In this document: piece by piece, positions 1-7,122 of the stretch
Layout: each line of letters opens with the position of its first letter
How positions within the stretch are numbered: position 1 is the first letter of the stretch
Origin: Clostridiales bacterium
Lineage (GTDB): Bacteria > Bacillota > Clostridia > Tissierellales > Sedimentibacteraceae
Direction: 5' to 3'
Length of the DNA: 10,288 nt
Assembly (NCBI GenBank): GCA_003487955.1
Contig: DNNJ01000028.1
Span: 28,009 to 38,296 of the forward strand
The notes under the pieces: model-generated
Told to the model about the DNA's origin: nothing
Seen by the model: the letters and a program-made list of their open reading frames with translations, nothing else
The model's database searches: none
Translations under genes and position numbers: made by a program

Positions 1-2306
1 ACATCATCTATTTTGTCTGCATATACAATTTCCATCGAACGAATTATTTTTGGGTCTATTTTTGAAACATCCGCCTTATTTTTTGAACAAAGCACAACCT
101 TTTTAATACCTGCTCTCTTAGCAGCTAAAAGTTTTTCCTTAAGTCCGCCTATTGGAAGAACCCTTCCTGTAATTGTAATTTCTCCTGTCATTGCCACATC
201 CTTTCTTACAGGCTTTTTGGTCAAAGCTGATATTATTGCTGTAGCCATGGTTATTCCTGCAGAAGGTCCATCCTTTGGAATTGCACCTTCAGGCACATGC
301 ACATGAATGTCGGTTTCTTTAAATATTTGATAGTCAATATTGAAATTTACCGCATTAGCTTTTATATAGCTTAATGCAGCCATTGCCGATTCTTTCATTA
401 CATCGCCTAATTGTCCGGTAAGCTGAAGTTTTCCGTCACCCTTCATGGTATTTACTTCAACAAACAGTGTTTCTCCTCCAACATTAGTCCAAGCAAGTCC
501 TGTTACAACTCCAACCTGGTCTTCTTCATAAGCAACTTCATAATCATACTTGGGAATTCCTAAGTATTTTTTAATGTTTAAATTATTTATGGAAACGGAC
601 TTTTTGTTTTTTTCTACAATTTGGACAGCAGCTTTTCTTATTAATTTACCTATATTTCTTTCGAGGTTTCTAACTCCTGATTCTCTTGTGTATCTTTCGA
701 TTATTTCATTTATTGCATTTGTGGAAATATTCACTTGATTTTCCTTAAGCCCGTGTTCAGATAATTGTTTTTTAATTAAATATTTTTCTGCAATATTTCT
801 TTTTTCCACATCAGTGTATCCCGATATTTCAATAACTTCCATTCTGTCTAAAAGAGGTCCTGGAATGGTTGCTGTGGTATTTGCAGTTGTAATAAACATT
901 ACATTTTGTAAACTGAAAGGTGCCTCAATATAGTGGTCGGTAAAAGTATTATTTTGTTCGGGATCCAATGCCTCCAATAATGCTGAAGCCGGGTCTCCTT
1001 TAAAATCACTGTTAAGCTTATCTATTTCATCCAATAAAAACACAGGATTGTTTACTTTGACTTTTGCAATTGAAGATATTATTCTTCCTGGAATTGCACC
1101 TATATATGTTCTTCTGTGACCTCTGATTTCTGCTTCATCTCTTACTCCTCCCAATGAAATACGCACATACTTTCTGTCCATGGCACGTGCAATGGACTTT
1201 GCAACTGATGTTTTTCCTACTCCGGGAGGTCCCACAAAACACAGTATTGGTCCCTTCATATCCTTTTTAATATGTTTTACTGCTAAATATTCCAATATTC
1301 TTTCTTTAACTTCTTCCAATCCGTAATGGTCTTCGGCAAGAATTGCTCTTGCTTTTCCCAAGTCCGTATTGTCCTTTGTCTTCTTATTCCAAGGCAGCTC
1401 CAAAAGCCAATCAACATAGGTCCTTATAACTCCTGCATCCGGTGATGATGAAGAAATTTTTAAAAGCCTGTTGATTTCTTTTTCTGCTTTTTCTTTTACC
1501 TCTTTTGGCATATGAGCTTTTGAAATTTTTTGAAGATATTCTTCAACTTCATAATCAGTGCCTTCATCTTCCCCTAATTCTTTTTGAATTGCTCTCATCT
1601 GCTCTTTTAAATAATAGTCTTTTTGGAACTCGCTGACTTGTTTTTTCACAAGCTCGCTTATTTCATTTTCTATCTGCAGCACTTTAATTTCTTTAGCTAA
1701 CAGTTTATTGATTGACTCAAGCCTCTTATAGGGGTCAAATATTTCTAAAAGAGCCTGTTTTTGATTTGTTTTTAAATAAATATATGAAGCAACCACATCT
1801 GCAAGCTTGTCGGGATTCTTTATTTCTTTAAGTGATATTACCGCATCAGGTGCAATTTTCGCATAAATTAAAGCATATTCTTCAAAATTGTTTAGTGTGA
1901 GGCGTACCATTGCCTCTAATTTATCATCCATAGGCAGACTGTCGTCATAAATATATTCATCCAAAGCAACTTCAAAATACGGGTCATCTTGAGATATAGA
2001 TGCAATTTTAGCCCTGTTAATACCTTCAACCAAGACCCTGATATTGTCTCCGGGCATTTTAATCATTTGCTTTATTTTACAAATAACGCCCACTTCATAA
2101 AAATCGTCTTCCTTTGGCGACTCTAAATCCGCAACCTTTTGTACAGTCAAAAAAATATCGGAATCTTCAAGCATTGCTTCTTCCAATGCATTAATTGATT
2201 TTTCCCTTCCGATATCAAAATGTATTACAGTATTGGGAAAAATCCCAATACCTCTTATTGGAATCAAAGGAAGGTTTCTTCTCTCTGTATTGTAATTATT
2301 AATCAT
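1..2306 (-). CDS. lon: ATP-dependent protease La (Lon, LonA type), 3' end cut by the window edge
   Basis: Cytosolic AAA+ serine protease that unfolds and degrades damaged and regulatory proteins. I translated the minus strand and found 768 uninterrupted codons and no stop before base 1. The last readable residues are [10 protein letters not shown], so probably only about ten residues are missing. The N-terminal substrate-binding domain begins with [14 protein letters not shown] and GREKS. The AAA+ module follows, with Walker A GPPGVGKT at about 359-366 and Walker B LLDEID with D426/E427. The C-terminal protease domain has the nucleophile in DGPSAG (S682) and the partner lysine in [11 protein letters not shown] (K725), so both catalytic residues are present. 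The ATG at 2306 follows AGGAGA at a short spacing. It lies directly downstream of clpX, where many Firmicutes place lonB and lonA. There is no transmembrane insertion in the AAA+ domain, so this is LonA, not LonB. Confidence 0.97.
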   Translation of the reverse strand, partial: MINNYNTERRNLPLIPIRGIGIFPNTVIHFDIGREKSINALEEAMLEDSDIFLTVQKVADLESPKEDDFYEVGVICKIKQMIKMPGDNIRVLVEGINRAKIASISQDDPYFEVALDEYIYDDSLPMDDKLEAMVRLTLNNFEEYALIYAKIAPDAVISLKEIKNPDKLADVVASYIYLKTNQKQALLEIFDPYKRLESINKLLAKEIKVLQIENEISELVKKQVSEFQKDYYLKEQMRAIQKELGEDEGTDYEVEEYLQKISKAHMPKEVKEKAEKEINRLLKISSSSPDAGVIRTYVDWLLELPWNKKTKDNTDLGKARAILAEDHYGLEEVKERILEYLAVKHIKKDMKGPILCFVGPPGVGKTSVAKSIARAMDRKYVRISLGGVRDEAEIRGHRRTYIGAIPGRIISSIAKVKVNNPVFLLDEIDKLNSDFKGDPASALLEALDPEQNNTFTDHYIEAPFSLQNVMFITTANTTATIPGPLLDRMEVIEISGYTDVEKRNIAEKYLIKKQLSEHGLKENQVNISTNAINEIIERYTRESGVRNLERNIGKLIRKAAVQIVEKNKKSVSINNLNIKKYLGIPKYDYEVAYEEDQVGVVTGLAWTNVGGETLFVEVNTMKGDGKLQLTGQLGDVMKESAMAALSYIKANAVNFNIDYQIFKETDIHVHVPEGAIPKDGPSAGITMATAIISALTKKPVRKDVAMTGEITITGRVLPIGGLKEKLLAAKRAGIKKVVLCSKNKADVSKIDPKIIRSMEIVYADKIDD

Positions 2307-2320
2307 ATTTTCTCCTTATG

Positions 2321-2345
2321 AAAACTGCCTGCTAAGGCAGGCAGT
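2321..2345 (-). terminator. Stem-loop between clpX and lon, weak terminator or attenuator
   Basis: A perfect 9-bp inverted repeat (2324-2332 with 2337-2345, core CTGCCTGC/GCAGGCAG) encloses a 4-base loop. It starts immediately after the clpX TAG stop codon, and on the minus strand it is followed by only four T residues and then by the lon ribosome binding site. The GC-rich stem stands out in AT-rich DNA. The short T-run suggests partial termination or an mRNA-processing or stability element that lowers lon expression relative to clpPX, rather than a complete stop. The function is inferred. Confidence 0.65.
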
Positions 2346-3605
2346 CTATGAAGCATTCTCCTTCTTATCAGAAACAGGCTTCTTTGTTAATACTAATTTT
2401 GGCTCGCTGTTATTTGTAATTGTATCTTTAGTAATAACACATTTTTTGATATCACTTCTTGATGGAATTTCATACATTACTTCAGTCATTGTACTTTCAA
2501 GAATTCCTCTTAATCCTCTTGCACCGGTATTTATTTCAAGTGCCTTCTTTGCTATTTCTTCAAGAGCTTCCTTCTCGATTTCCAACTCTACATTATCCAT
2601 TTTAAATAATTCTTTATATTGTTTCAATAAAGCATTCTTTGGCTCTGTCAAAATTGATATTAAAGCATTTTTATCCAGTTTTTCCAAAGCGACAACTACA
2701 GGTATTCTTCCTACAAATTCGGGAATCATTCCGTATTTCAATAAATCCTGGGACTGAACCTGTTTTAACAATTTATCCGTATCCATTGAGGAGTTTCCTG
2801 TAAGGTCTGCTCCGAATCCAATGCTTTTTTTGCCCACTCTTTTTTGAATAATTTTCTCTATGCCGTCAAATGCCCCCCCAAGTACAAACAATATATTGGT
2901 TGTATCTATTTGAATGAATTCCTGATGAGGATGTTTCCTTCCTCCCTGGGGCGGAACATTGGCAACAGTTCCTTCAAGTATTTTAAGCAGTGCCTGCTGA
3001 ACTCCTTCGCCGCTTACATCTCTTGTTATTGAAGGGTTTTCTGAACGTCTCGATATTTTATCAATTTCATCAATATATATTATACCCTTTTCAGCTCTTT
3101 CTACATCAAAATCTGCTGCCTGCAATAATTTAAGCAAAATATTTTCCACATCTTCCCCTACATATCCAGCTTCAGTTAAAGATGTGGCATCAGCTATGGC
3201 AAAGGGTACATTTAATAATTTTGCCAATGTTTGTGCCAAATATGTTTTTCCGCTGCCTGTGGGACCCAATAATAGTATATTGCTTTTTTGAATATCTACT
3301 CCTTCATCTTTAGATTTGTAGTTTATTCTTTTGTAATGATTGTATACCGCTACAGCCAAAGCTTTTTTGGCATGATCCTGCTGTATTACGTATTCATCCA
3401 ATTTCTCCTTCATTTCTTTCGGTTTTGGAAGTTCCGTAAAATCATATTCTTCAAACAGATCTATATCTTCATCTACAATGTTATAGCATAGCTCTATACA
3501 TTCATCACATATATATACATCCGGACCAGCTATAAGTCTTCTTACCTGCTCCTGAGACTTGCCGCAAAACGAGCATTTAATATGTTTTTCATTTACTTTG
3601 CCCAT
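2346..3605 (-). CDS. clpX: ClpX, ATP-dependent unfoldase subunit of the ClpXP protease
   Basis: AAA+ hexamer that recognises, unfolds and threads substrates into ClpP. At 419 residues it has the usual family length. The N-terminal C4 zinc-binding domain uses C11, C14, C33 and C36. Walker A is GPTGSGKT (114-121), the GYVG pore loop is at 147-150, Walker B is IIYIDEID with D179/E180, and the RKH substrate loop is at 223-225. The IGF tripeptide that docks into ClpP is at 262-264, the arginine finger lies in PEFVGRIP (R300), and sensor 2 is GARGLR (361-366). The IGF loop marks it as a ClpP partner rather than a stand-alone chaperone. Its start is ATG, and its Shine-Dalgarno sequence overlaps the clpP stop codon (TAAGGAG) across an 11-bp gap, which suggests translational coupling. 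All functional motifs are intact. Confidence 0.99.
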   Translation of the reverse strand: MGKVNEKHIKCSFCGKSQEQVRRLIAGPDVYICDECIELCYNIVDEDIDLFEEYDFTELPKPKEMKEKLDEYVIQQDHAKKALAVAVYNHYKRINYKSKDEGVDIQKSNILLLGPTGSGKTYLAQTLAKLLNVPFAIADATSLTEAGYVGEDVENILLKLLQAADFDVERAEKGIIYIDEIDKISRRSENPSITRDVSGEGVQQALLKILEGTVANVPPQGGRKHPHQEFIQIDTTNILFVLGGAFDGIEKIIQKRVGKKSIGFGADLTGNSSMDTDKLLKQVQSQDLLKYGMIPEFVGRIPVVVALEKLDKNALISILTEPKNALLKQYKELFKMDNVELEIEKEALEEIAKKALEINTGARGLRGILESTMTEVMYEIPSRSDIKKCVITKDTITNNSEPKLVLTKKPVSDKKENAS

Positions 3606-3616
3606 TGAAACACTCC

Positions 3617-4201
3617 TTATTTTCTTTTAGCTATAATATCATCTATTATGCCATAGGTCTTAGCATCCTCCGCAGTCATAAAGTTATCTCTGTCTGTGTC
3701 TTGTTGAACCTTAGCTATCGGTTGACCTGTTTTTTCACTGATTATATTATTTAGTGTATCTCTTATCTTGATAATTCTGTCAGCATGTATTTTTATGTCA
3801 GAAGCCTGCCCGCTCATTCCTCCAAGCGGCTGATGAATCATTATTTCTGAATTAGGAAGGGCGAATCTCTTTCCTTTTTCACCTGACAACAGCAGGAATG
3901 CTCCCATACTTGCCGCCATTCCAACGCATATAGTTGATACATCCGGCTTTATATACTGCATGGTGTCATAAATTGCCATACCTGCAGTAATGGAGCCTCC
4001 GGGTGAATTGATATAAAATTGAATATCTTTATCAGGATCCTCCGACTCCAAAAACAACATTTGTGCAACTATTAAACTTGCTGTCACATCATTAACTTCA
4101 TCACTTAGTATTATAATTCTATCTTTTAAAAGTCTTGAATATATATCGTAAGACCTTTCACCTCTACCGGTTTGTTCAATTACATATGGTACTAATGCCA
4201 T
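3617..4201 (-). CDS. clpP: ClpP, proteolytic subunit of Clp proteases
   Basis: Tetradecameric serine peptidase that forms the degradation chamber of ClpXP. The 194 residues match the family. The catalytic triad is complete: S98 in GMAASMGA, H123 in MIHQPLGG and D172 in DTDRDNFM. The glycine-rich INSPGGS segment (64-70) forms the oxyanion-hole region. The N-terminus [25 protein letters not shown] is the typical short propeptide plus axial loop. The ATG follows a perfect AGGAGG (4209-4214). It sits between tig and clpX in the classic order, 72 bp after tig and 11 bp before clpX, so it probably shares the tig promoter. I saw no CtsR heptad (GGTCAAA) and no CIRCE half-site upstream. Confidence 0.99.
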   Translation of the reverse strand: MALVPYVIEQTGRGERSYDIYSRLLKDRIIILSDEVNDVTASLIVAQMLFLESEDPDKDIQFYINSPGGSITAGMAIYDTMQYIKPDVSTICVGMAASMGAFLLLSGEKGKRFALPNSEIMIHQPLGGMSGQASDIKIHADRIIKIRDTLNNIISEKTGQPIAKVQQDTDRDNFMTAEDAKTYGIIDDIIAKRK

Positions 4202-4273
4202 TTTAATTCCTCCTATTTATTATATTTCCCTATACCTTAATTGTACTTAATTTTCTTAAATTTATCTTAAACT
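4202..4273 (-). repeat. tig-clpP spacer with four phased TTAAG motifs
   Basis: On the minus strand this 72-bp spacer carries TTAAG four times (plus-strand CTTAA at 4236, 4246, 4255 and 4266), about one helical turn apart (9-11 bp). No stem-loop terminator is visible, so read-through from tig into clpP is expected. The motif count could be chance in very AT-rich DNA. A TATAAT at 4219-4224 lies too close to the clpP ribosome binding site to act as a normal -10. Confidence 0.35.
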
Positions 4274-5662
4274 TTATTCTTTGTCTTCCTTCGACTCATT
4301 TCTTCCTGCACTTTCAACAACTTCAACTGCTTCAGAAGTTTCTGCAGATTCAACAGTTGCAGGAGCATCAACAAAAACTGCACTTTCCACAAGCATATCA
4401 ATAACTTTTCTTTTTTGAAGAGTTTCTTCAATGTAGCTTTTGCTTGACTGCATTAAACTATCCTTGAATCCTTCAAGTCTGTCTTCTTCAACATTGTAAG
4501 ACTCGGCTATTTTATTTACTTCTTCTTTAAATTCTTCATCAGAAACTGTTATTTCTTCTTTTTTAATAATTGCTTCTATAACCAATTCTGCCTTAACATT
4601 AAACTCAGCCTGCTCTTTAGCGCCTTCCTTATATTGATTAACAAAATTATTTATCAGCTCATCATATTCCTTGTCATTAAATCCTTGCTGACGGAACTGC
4701 TGTTCGTAATTTCTTCCAAGATGCTCAATTTCTCTCTGAATTAAAACTTCAGGAACTTCAAGCTTTGTATCATTAACAATCTTTGTTATAACATTGTTGT
4801 CGTTTGAAATTTTAACCTGATCAGAAGCTTTTTTTTCTAATACTTTTTTTGTATCTGCTTTTAATTCTTCCAACGTATCAAATTCACTTACATCCTTAGC
4901 AAATTCATCATCCATTTCAGGAAGCTCCTTTGCTTTTATTTCATGAATTTTAACATTGAAAACTGCATCTTTGCCTTTTAAATTTTCAGCATGATACTCT
5001 TCCGGAAATGTTACATTTACTTTAACTTCTTCACCTTTTGTCCTGCCTGTCAATTGTTCTTCAAATCCCGGTATAAAAGAATTCGAGCCGATTTCCAGTG
5101 TTTGATTTTCAGCTGTACCGCCTTCAAATTGTTCATCACCCACAAAACCTGAATAATCAATAGTTAAAAAGTCCCCAATTTGTACAGGCCTGTCTGCAAC
5201 TTCAACTATTCTTGCATTTTTCTCCTGTACAGATTTTAATTCTCTTTCAACATCTTCATCGGTTACTTTTATTTCTGTTTTTACAACTTCAACACCTTTA
5301 TACTCCGGAAGTTCAACTTCCGGCATTACTTCAACTTCAGCTGTAAATACTATATCTTCACCATCTTCGAATTTTTCAATGTTTATTTTAGGACTGTCTA
5401 TTATGTCTAATTCTAATTCCGTAACAGCTTTCGGGTATGCTTCCTGCACAGCTAAATCCAAGGCATCATCATAAAAAATGCTCTTTCCATATTTTTTTTC
5501 GATAATATGTCTTGGAGCTTTTCCCTTTCTGAATCCTTGAACGTTTATATTATTCTTTACCTTTAAATATGCTTTATTCACAGCCTTCTCAAATTCATCT
5601 TGTGAAACAGTAATTTCTAATGTAACTATATTTTTTCCCTTTTTTAATAATTTTGAACTCAT
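4274..5662 (-). CDS. tig: Trigger factor, ribosome-associated chaperone and prolyl isomerase
   Basis: Chaperone that docks at the ribosomal exit tunnel and shields nascent chains. It also has peptidyl-prolyl cis-trans isomerase activity. The N-terminal ribosome-binding domain carries the signature GFRKGK (43-48), which contacts ribosomal protein L23. The central FKBP-like domain spans about 160-245 (GDFLTIDYSGF, FIPGFEEQL, VTFPEEYHAENLKGK). The helical C-terminal substrate-binding arms follow to about 430. The last roughly 30 residues are a low-complexity Glu/Ala/Val/Ser acidic tail. The 462-residue length is at the upper end of normal because of that tail. The ATG is preceded by GGAGG (5668-5672) at 5 bases. 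It is the first gene of the tig-clpP-clpX-lon cluster and has a recognisable promoter about 70 bases upstream. Confidence 0.98.
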   Translation of the reverse strand: MSSKLLKKGKNIVTLEITVSQDEFEKAVNKAYLKVKNNINVQGFRKGKAPRHIIEKKYGKSIFYDDALDLAVQEAYPKAVTELELDIIDSPKINIEKFEDGEDIVFTAEVEVMPEVELPEYKGVEVVKTEIKVTDEDVERELKSVQEKNARIVEVADRPVQIGDFLTIDYSGFVGDEQFEGGTAENQTLEIGSNSFIPGFEEQLTGRTKGEEVKVNVTFPEEYHAENLKGKDAVFNVKIHEIKAKELPEMDDEFAKDVSEFDTLEELKADTKKVLEKKASDQVKISNDNNVITKIVNDTKLEVPEVLIQREIEHLGRNYEQQFRQQGFNDKEYDELINNFVNQYKEGAKEQAEFNVKAELVIEAIIKKEEITVSDEEFKEEVNKIAESYNVEEDRLEGFKDSLMQSSKSYIEETLQKRKVIDMLVESAVFVDAPATVESAETSEAVEVVESAGRNESKEDKE

Positions 5663-5699
5663 TTAGTCCTCCGTTTTCCTTAAGTTTCTATGTATCAGT

Positions 5700-5713
5700 C
5701 AATGTTGACATTG
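5700..5713. repeat. Short palindrome in the tig leader
   Basis: CAATGT and ACATTG (6-bp arms, 2-base spacer) lie downstream of the predicted tig -10 and upstream of its ribosome binding site, inside the expected 5' untranslated region. It could be a small operator, or it could be chance. No known operator consensus is matched. Confidence 0.35.
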
Positions 5714-5731
5714 GTGTTTCATGAATTAACC

Positions 5732-5764
5732 ATTATATTATATCATAAAACATCTTTAAAGCAA
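5732..5764 (-). promoter_or_regulatory. Predicted sigma-A-type promoter for tig-clpP-clpX-lon
   Basis: On the minus strand a perfect -10 TATAAT (5742-5737) is preceded by TGA, giving an extended -10 (TGATATAAT). A weak -35, TTGCTT (5764-5759), is 16 bases upstream. A second overlapping TATAAT is at 5737-5732. The predicted start near 5730 gives a leader of about 70 bases. The extended -10 plausibly compensates for the poor -35. CIRCE and CtsR sites were looked for and not seen. Confidence 0.7.
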
Positions 5765-5775
5765 CTATTAATTTT

Positions 5776-5827
5776 GGGGACATTCCTCTACCAGCAGAGG
5801 CTTTCCCTATGTTAGAGGTGTGTCCTC
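5776..5827. repeat. REP-like palindromic element, copy 1
   Basis: Imperfect inverted repeat: the left arm GGGGACATTCCTCTA (5776-5790) pairs with TAGAGGTGTGTCCTC (5813-5827) around a loop of about 22 bases containing GCAGAGGCTTTCCCT. It is clearly related to the neighbouring copy at 5835-5893 in both outer arms and loop, while the inner stem differs. It is GC-richer than its surroundings. There is no T-run on either side, so it is not a standard terminator. It resembles the repetitive extragenic palindromes mobilised by REP-associated tyrosine (Y1 HUH) transposases. No transposase is in the window, so the class is inferred. Confidence 0.75.
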
Positions 5828-5834
5828 ACTATTC

Positions 5835-5893
5835 GGGGACATTCCTTCAATGCTCACCCGCAAAGACTATCCCTTCATTGAAGGTGTGTCCCC
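5835..5893. repeat. REP-like palindromic element, copy 2, overlapping the 3' end of the GNAT gene
   Basis: The left arm (5835-5852, GGGGACATTCCTTCAATG) pairs with the right arm (5876-5893, CATTGAAGGTGTGTCCCC) at 16 of 18 positions. The two exceptions, a T-G wobble and a T-T mismatch, lie inside the stem at the same place as in copy 1. The 23-base loop contains GCAAAGACTATCCCT, aligning with the loop of copy 1. The right arm overlaps the end of the upstream acetyltransferase gene and contains its TGA. The direct-tandem arrangement, 7 bases apart, is typical of clustered REP-like elements. Confidence 0.8.
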
Positions 5894-6444
5894 CTTCCTC
5901 TAAACTCGTACAGACTGCATCTTACTACTAAATTATCGCTGTTTAAAAAAATTTGTGTTTTATTTTTTACAAATTTCATTCCGGCTTTTTTCATAACTTT
6001 ACCGGATGCTTCATTTCTTATATCATGAATAGCACATACCTTTTCAAATCCGGCTTCTTGAGTTAAATAATGCAGTACGCTGACAAGTACTTCCGTAGCA
6101 ATTCCTTGATTCCATAGTTTTTTTGCTATAGTATAACCTATTTCACAATACTTTTTCCATTTTTTTATGTTTGATACGGTAATTGAGCCGATTACTTCTT
6201 CTGTATCCTTGTCCACAACAGCCCAGTGCAAATAATCATTTCTTTTATAAAAACTCATCCATTCAGATAGATACTCCTTTGTTTCATCTATAGAAGTATG
6301 AACTCTCCAGGCATTATATTTAGCTGAATCCTTATCACTCAGCCAATTAGAATATATGTCATGTGCATCAGACATTTTAAATTTCCTAAGCACAAATCTT
6401 TTAGTTTCCATCTGCACAGTTCCCGAAAGCATTAATTTTCCCAA
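5875..6444 (-). CDS. GNAT-family N-acetyltransferase, RimJ/RimL type
   Basis: A single-domain acetyl-CoA-dependent acetyltransferase of 189 residues. The RimJ/RimL subgroup acetylates protein N-termini, but many members act on antibiotics or small amines, so the substrate is unknown. The opening METKRFVLRKFKMSDA (from residue 12) is typical of the group. The acetyl-CoA-binding core is EIGYTIAKKLWNQGIATEVL (101-120), followed by NEASGKVMKKAGMKFV (144-159). The start chosen is TTG at 6444 because GGAGG (6450-6454) sits 5 bases before it. ATG at 6432 or 6411 is possible, and the latter fits the family N-terminus better but lacks a clear binding site. The last five residues (GTHLQ) and the stop come from the REP-like repeat, so the native C-terminus may have been altered. 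It appears to be a single-gene unit between two conserved operons. Confidence 0.9.
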   Translation of the reverse strand: MGKLMLSGTVQMETKRFVLRKFKMSDAHDIYSNWLSDKDSAKYNAWRVHTSIDETKEYLSEWMSFYKRNDYLHWAVVDKDTEEVIGSITVSNIKKWKKYCEIGYTIAKKLWNQGIATEVLVSVLHYLTQEAGFEKVCAIHDIRNEASGKVMKKAGMKFVKNKTQIFLNSDNLVVRCSLYEFRGRGTHLQ

Positions 6445-6449
6445 GATGA

Positions 6450-6454
6450 CCTCC
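6450..6454 (-). promoter_or_regulatory. Ribosome binding site that fixes the TTG start of the GNAT gene
   Basis: GGAGG on the minus strand ends 5 bases before the TTG at 6444-6442. The two downstream in-frame ATG codons are 17 and 38 bases away from it, too far for normal initiation, so TTG is favoured. Confidence 0.7.
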
Positions 6455-6459
6455 GTAAA

Positions 6460-6479
6460 GTATACTACTGCTAGTATAC
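6460..6479. promoter_or_regulatory. Perfect palindrome, candidate operator over the GNAT promoter
   Basis: GTATACTA (6460-6467) and TAGTATAC (6472-6479) form 8-bp perfect arms around CTGC. On the minus strand the upstream arm contains TATACT (6478-6473), a 5/6 match to the -10 consensus, and the downstream arm ends 5 bases before the GGAGG ribosome binding site. A dimeric repressor bound here would cover the -10 and the start of transcription. No convincing -35 is visible, and no regulator gene lies in the window. The regulator family is not identifiable. Confidence 0.6.
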
Positions 6480-6625
6480 CTTTTACTTATAAAATTGCAT
6501 AGCTTTAATTTTTATTTGTATTGAATTTTATAACTCCGCCTGCAGCCGACAAGATTTTTTCAGGAATGATGGAAGAATACAGGCAAAGAATCACCGGTAA
6601 TTCTTATGGAATCCAAATAAATAAC

Positions 6626-6667
6626 AAAAAAATTCAAGAACCTCCCAATCGGAGAGGGATGGTTCTT
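6626..6667 (-). terminator. Intrinsic terminator of the recG-rsmD-coaD operon
   Basis: On the minus strand the arms AAGAACC and GGTTCTT (6661-6667 and 6636-6642), continued by TCCC/GGGA with one bulged base, close a 9-base loop. They are followed by GAA and seven T residues (6632-6626). It begins about ten bases after the stop codon of the coiled-coil gene. The plus-strand reading also ends in a T-run (TTCTTTTTTATTT), so the structure could work in both directions. Confidence 0.9.
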
Positions 6668-6676
6668 TTTTATTTA

Positions 6677-7120
6677 TTACATTTTTTTAAGTACTTCTCT
6701 GTTGTCTTCTATTATGTTATTTATTTCTTTAATTTTGTCCTGCAGCTTGGACAATATTTCATCACTGTAATTATATGCTCCTGCTTTCATTTCGTTTGCT
6801 GTTCTTTCGGCTTCTTGAATTAATTCATTAGCATAATTTTTAGCTTGCCTTGTTATTTCGCTTTCTTCAATTAAATGTTTTTGTTGTTCTTTTACTTTAA
6901 TGATAAGTTCATCTGCCTCGCTCTGAGCTTCATTTAGTATACGCTGCCTCTCTTTTGCAACCCACGAAGCTCTGTTTATTTCATCAGGCAGTTTTAATCT
7001 GATTTCATTTATTACTTCCAATACTTCTTCTTTGTCAATCATAACCTTATTTGATAAGGGAAACTTAGAAGCATCTTCTATAATATCCTCTATCCTTTCC
7101 AGCAAGTTCAAAATATCCAT
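6677..7120 (-). CDS. Conserved coaD-linked coiled-coil protein of unknown function
   Basis: A 147-residue, highly charged, almost wholly helical cytosolic protein with no signal peptide, membrane segment or catalytic motif. The N-terminal part (1-45) is a short helical region (ILNLLERIEDIIEDA, EEVLEVINEIRLKLPDEI). From about 50 to 147 it shows the repeating pattern A-x-x-E-x-x-x-I-L-x-x-A, as in ERQRILNEAQSEADELI and ANELIQEAERTANEM. This pattern resembles peripheral-stalk subunits of F/V-type ATPases and DivIVA-like coiled coils, so automatic annotation may label it an ATPase subunit. There are no ATPase genes nearby, so I do not accept that name. ATG start; its GGGAGG binding site lies in the last codons of coaD, and the gap is 2 bp, so it is probably translationally coupled. 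It ends with two tandem TAA codons just before the terminator. Confidence 0.85.
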   Translation of the reverse strand: MDILNLLERIEDIIEDASKFPLSNKVMIDKEEVLEVINEIRLKLPDEINRASWVAKERQRILNEAQSEADELIIKVKEQQKHLIEESEITRQAKNYANELIQEAERTANEMKAGAYNYSDEILSKLQDKIKEINNIIEDNREVLKKM

Positions 7121-7122
7121 TT

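Larger units (their letters stand above)
6445..6625. other. Intergenic region upstream of the GNAT gene, with possible gene remnant
   Basis: This stretch of about 180 bases holds the GNAT promoter/operator region (6445-6500) and an otherwise unexplained part. From about 6530 to 6615 the base composition rises. On the plus strand it reads as plausible protein (PPAADKIFSGMMEEYRQRITGN) with no ribosome binding site, starting at best from TTG, and the frame continues through the terminator hairpin. It may be a decayed gene fragment or nothing. I do not call a gene here. Confidence 0.4.

Noticed and set aside
1..738. Plus-strand open frames of 97 and 62 codons near the left edge
   Set aside because: They lie antisense to lon, whose frame is continuous here and carries the protease catalytic residues.
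2446..3491. Several plus-strand open frames opposite clpX
   Set aside because: They are antisense shadows of a gene with complete, conserved motifs, and they lack convincing ribosome binding sites.
4219..4224. TATAAT upstream of clpP as an internal promoter
   Set aside because: Transcription would begin at or in the clpP ribosome binding site, and no -35 is found at proper spacing.
5776..5893. REP-like hairpins as an intrinsic terminator for the GNAT gene
   Set aside because: Neither copy is followed by a T-run on the minus strand; long loops and the related tandem copies fit a repeat family better. Some effect on transcript ends is still possible.
6521..6823. Plus-strand open frame of 100 codons
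   Set aside because: It starts at TTG with no ribosome binding site, passes through the intrinsic terminator and then runs antisense to the coiled-coil gene. Only its first part is noted as a possible remnant.
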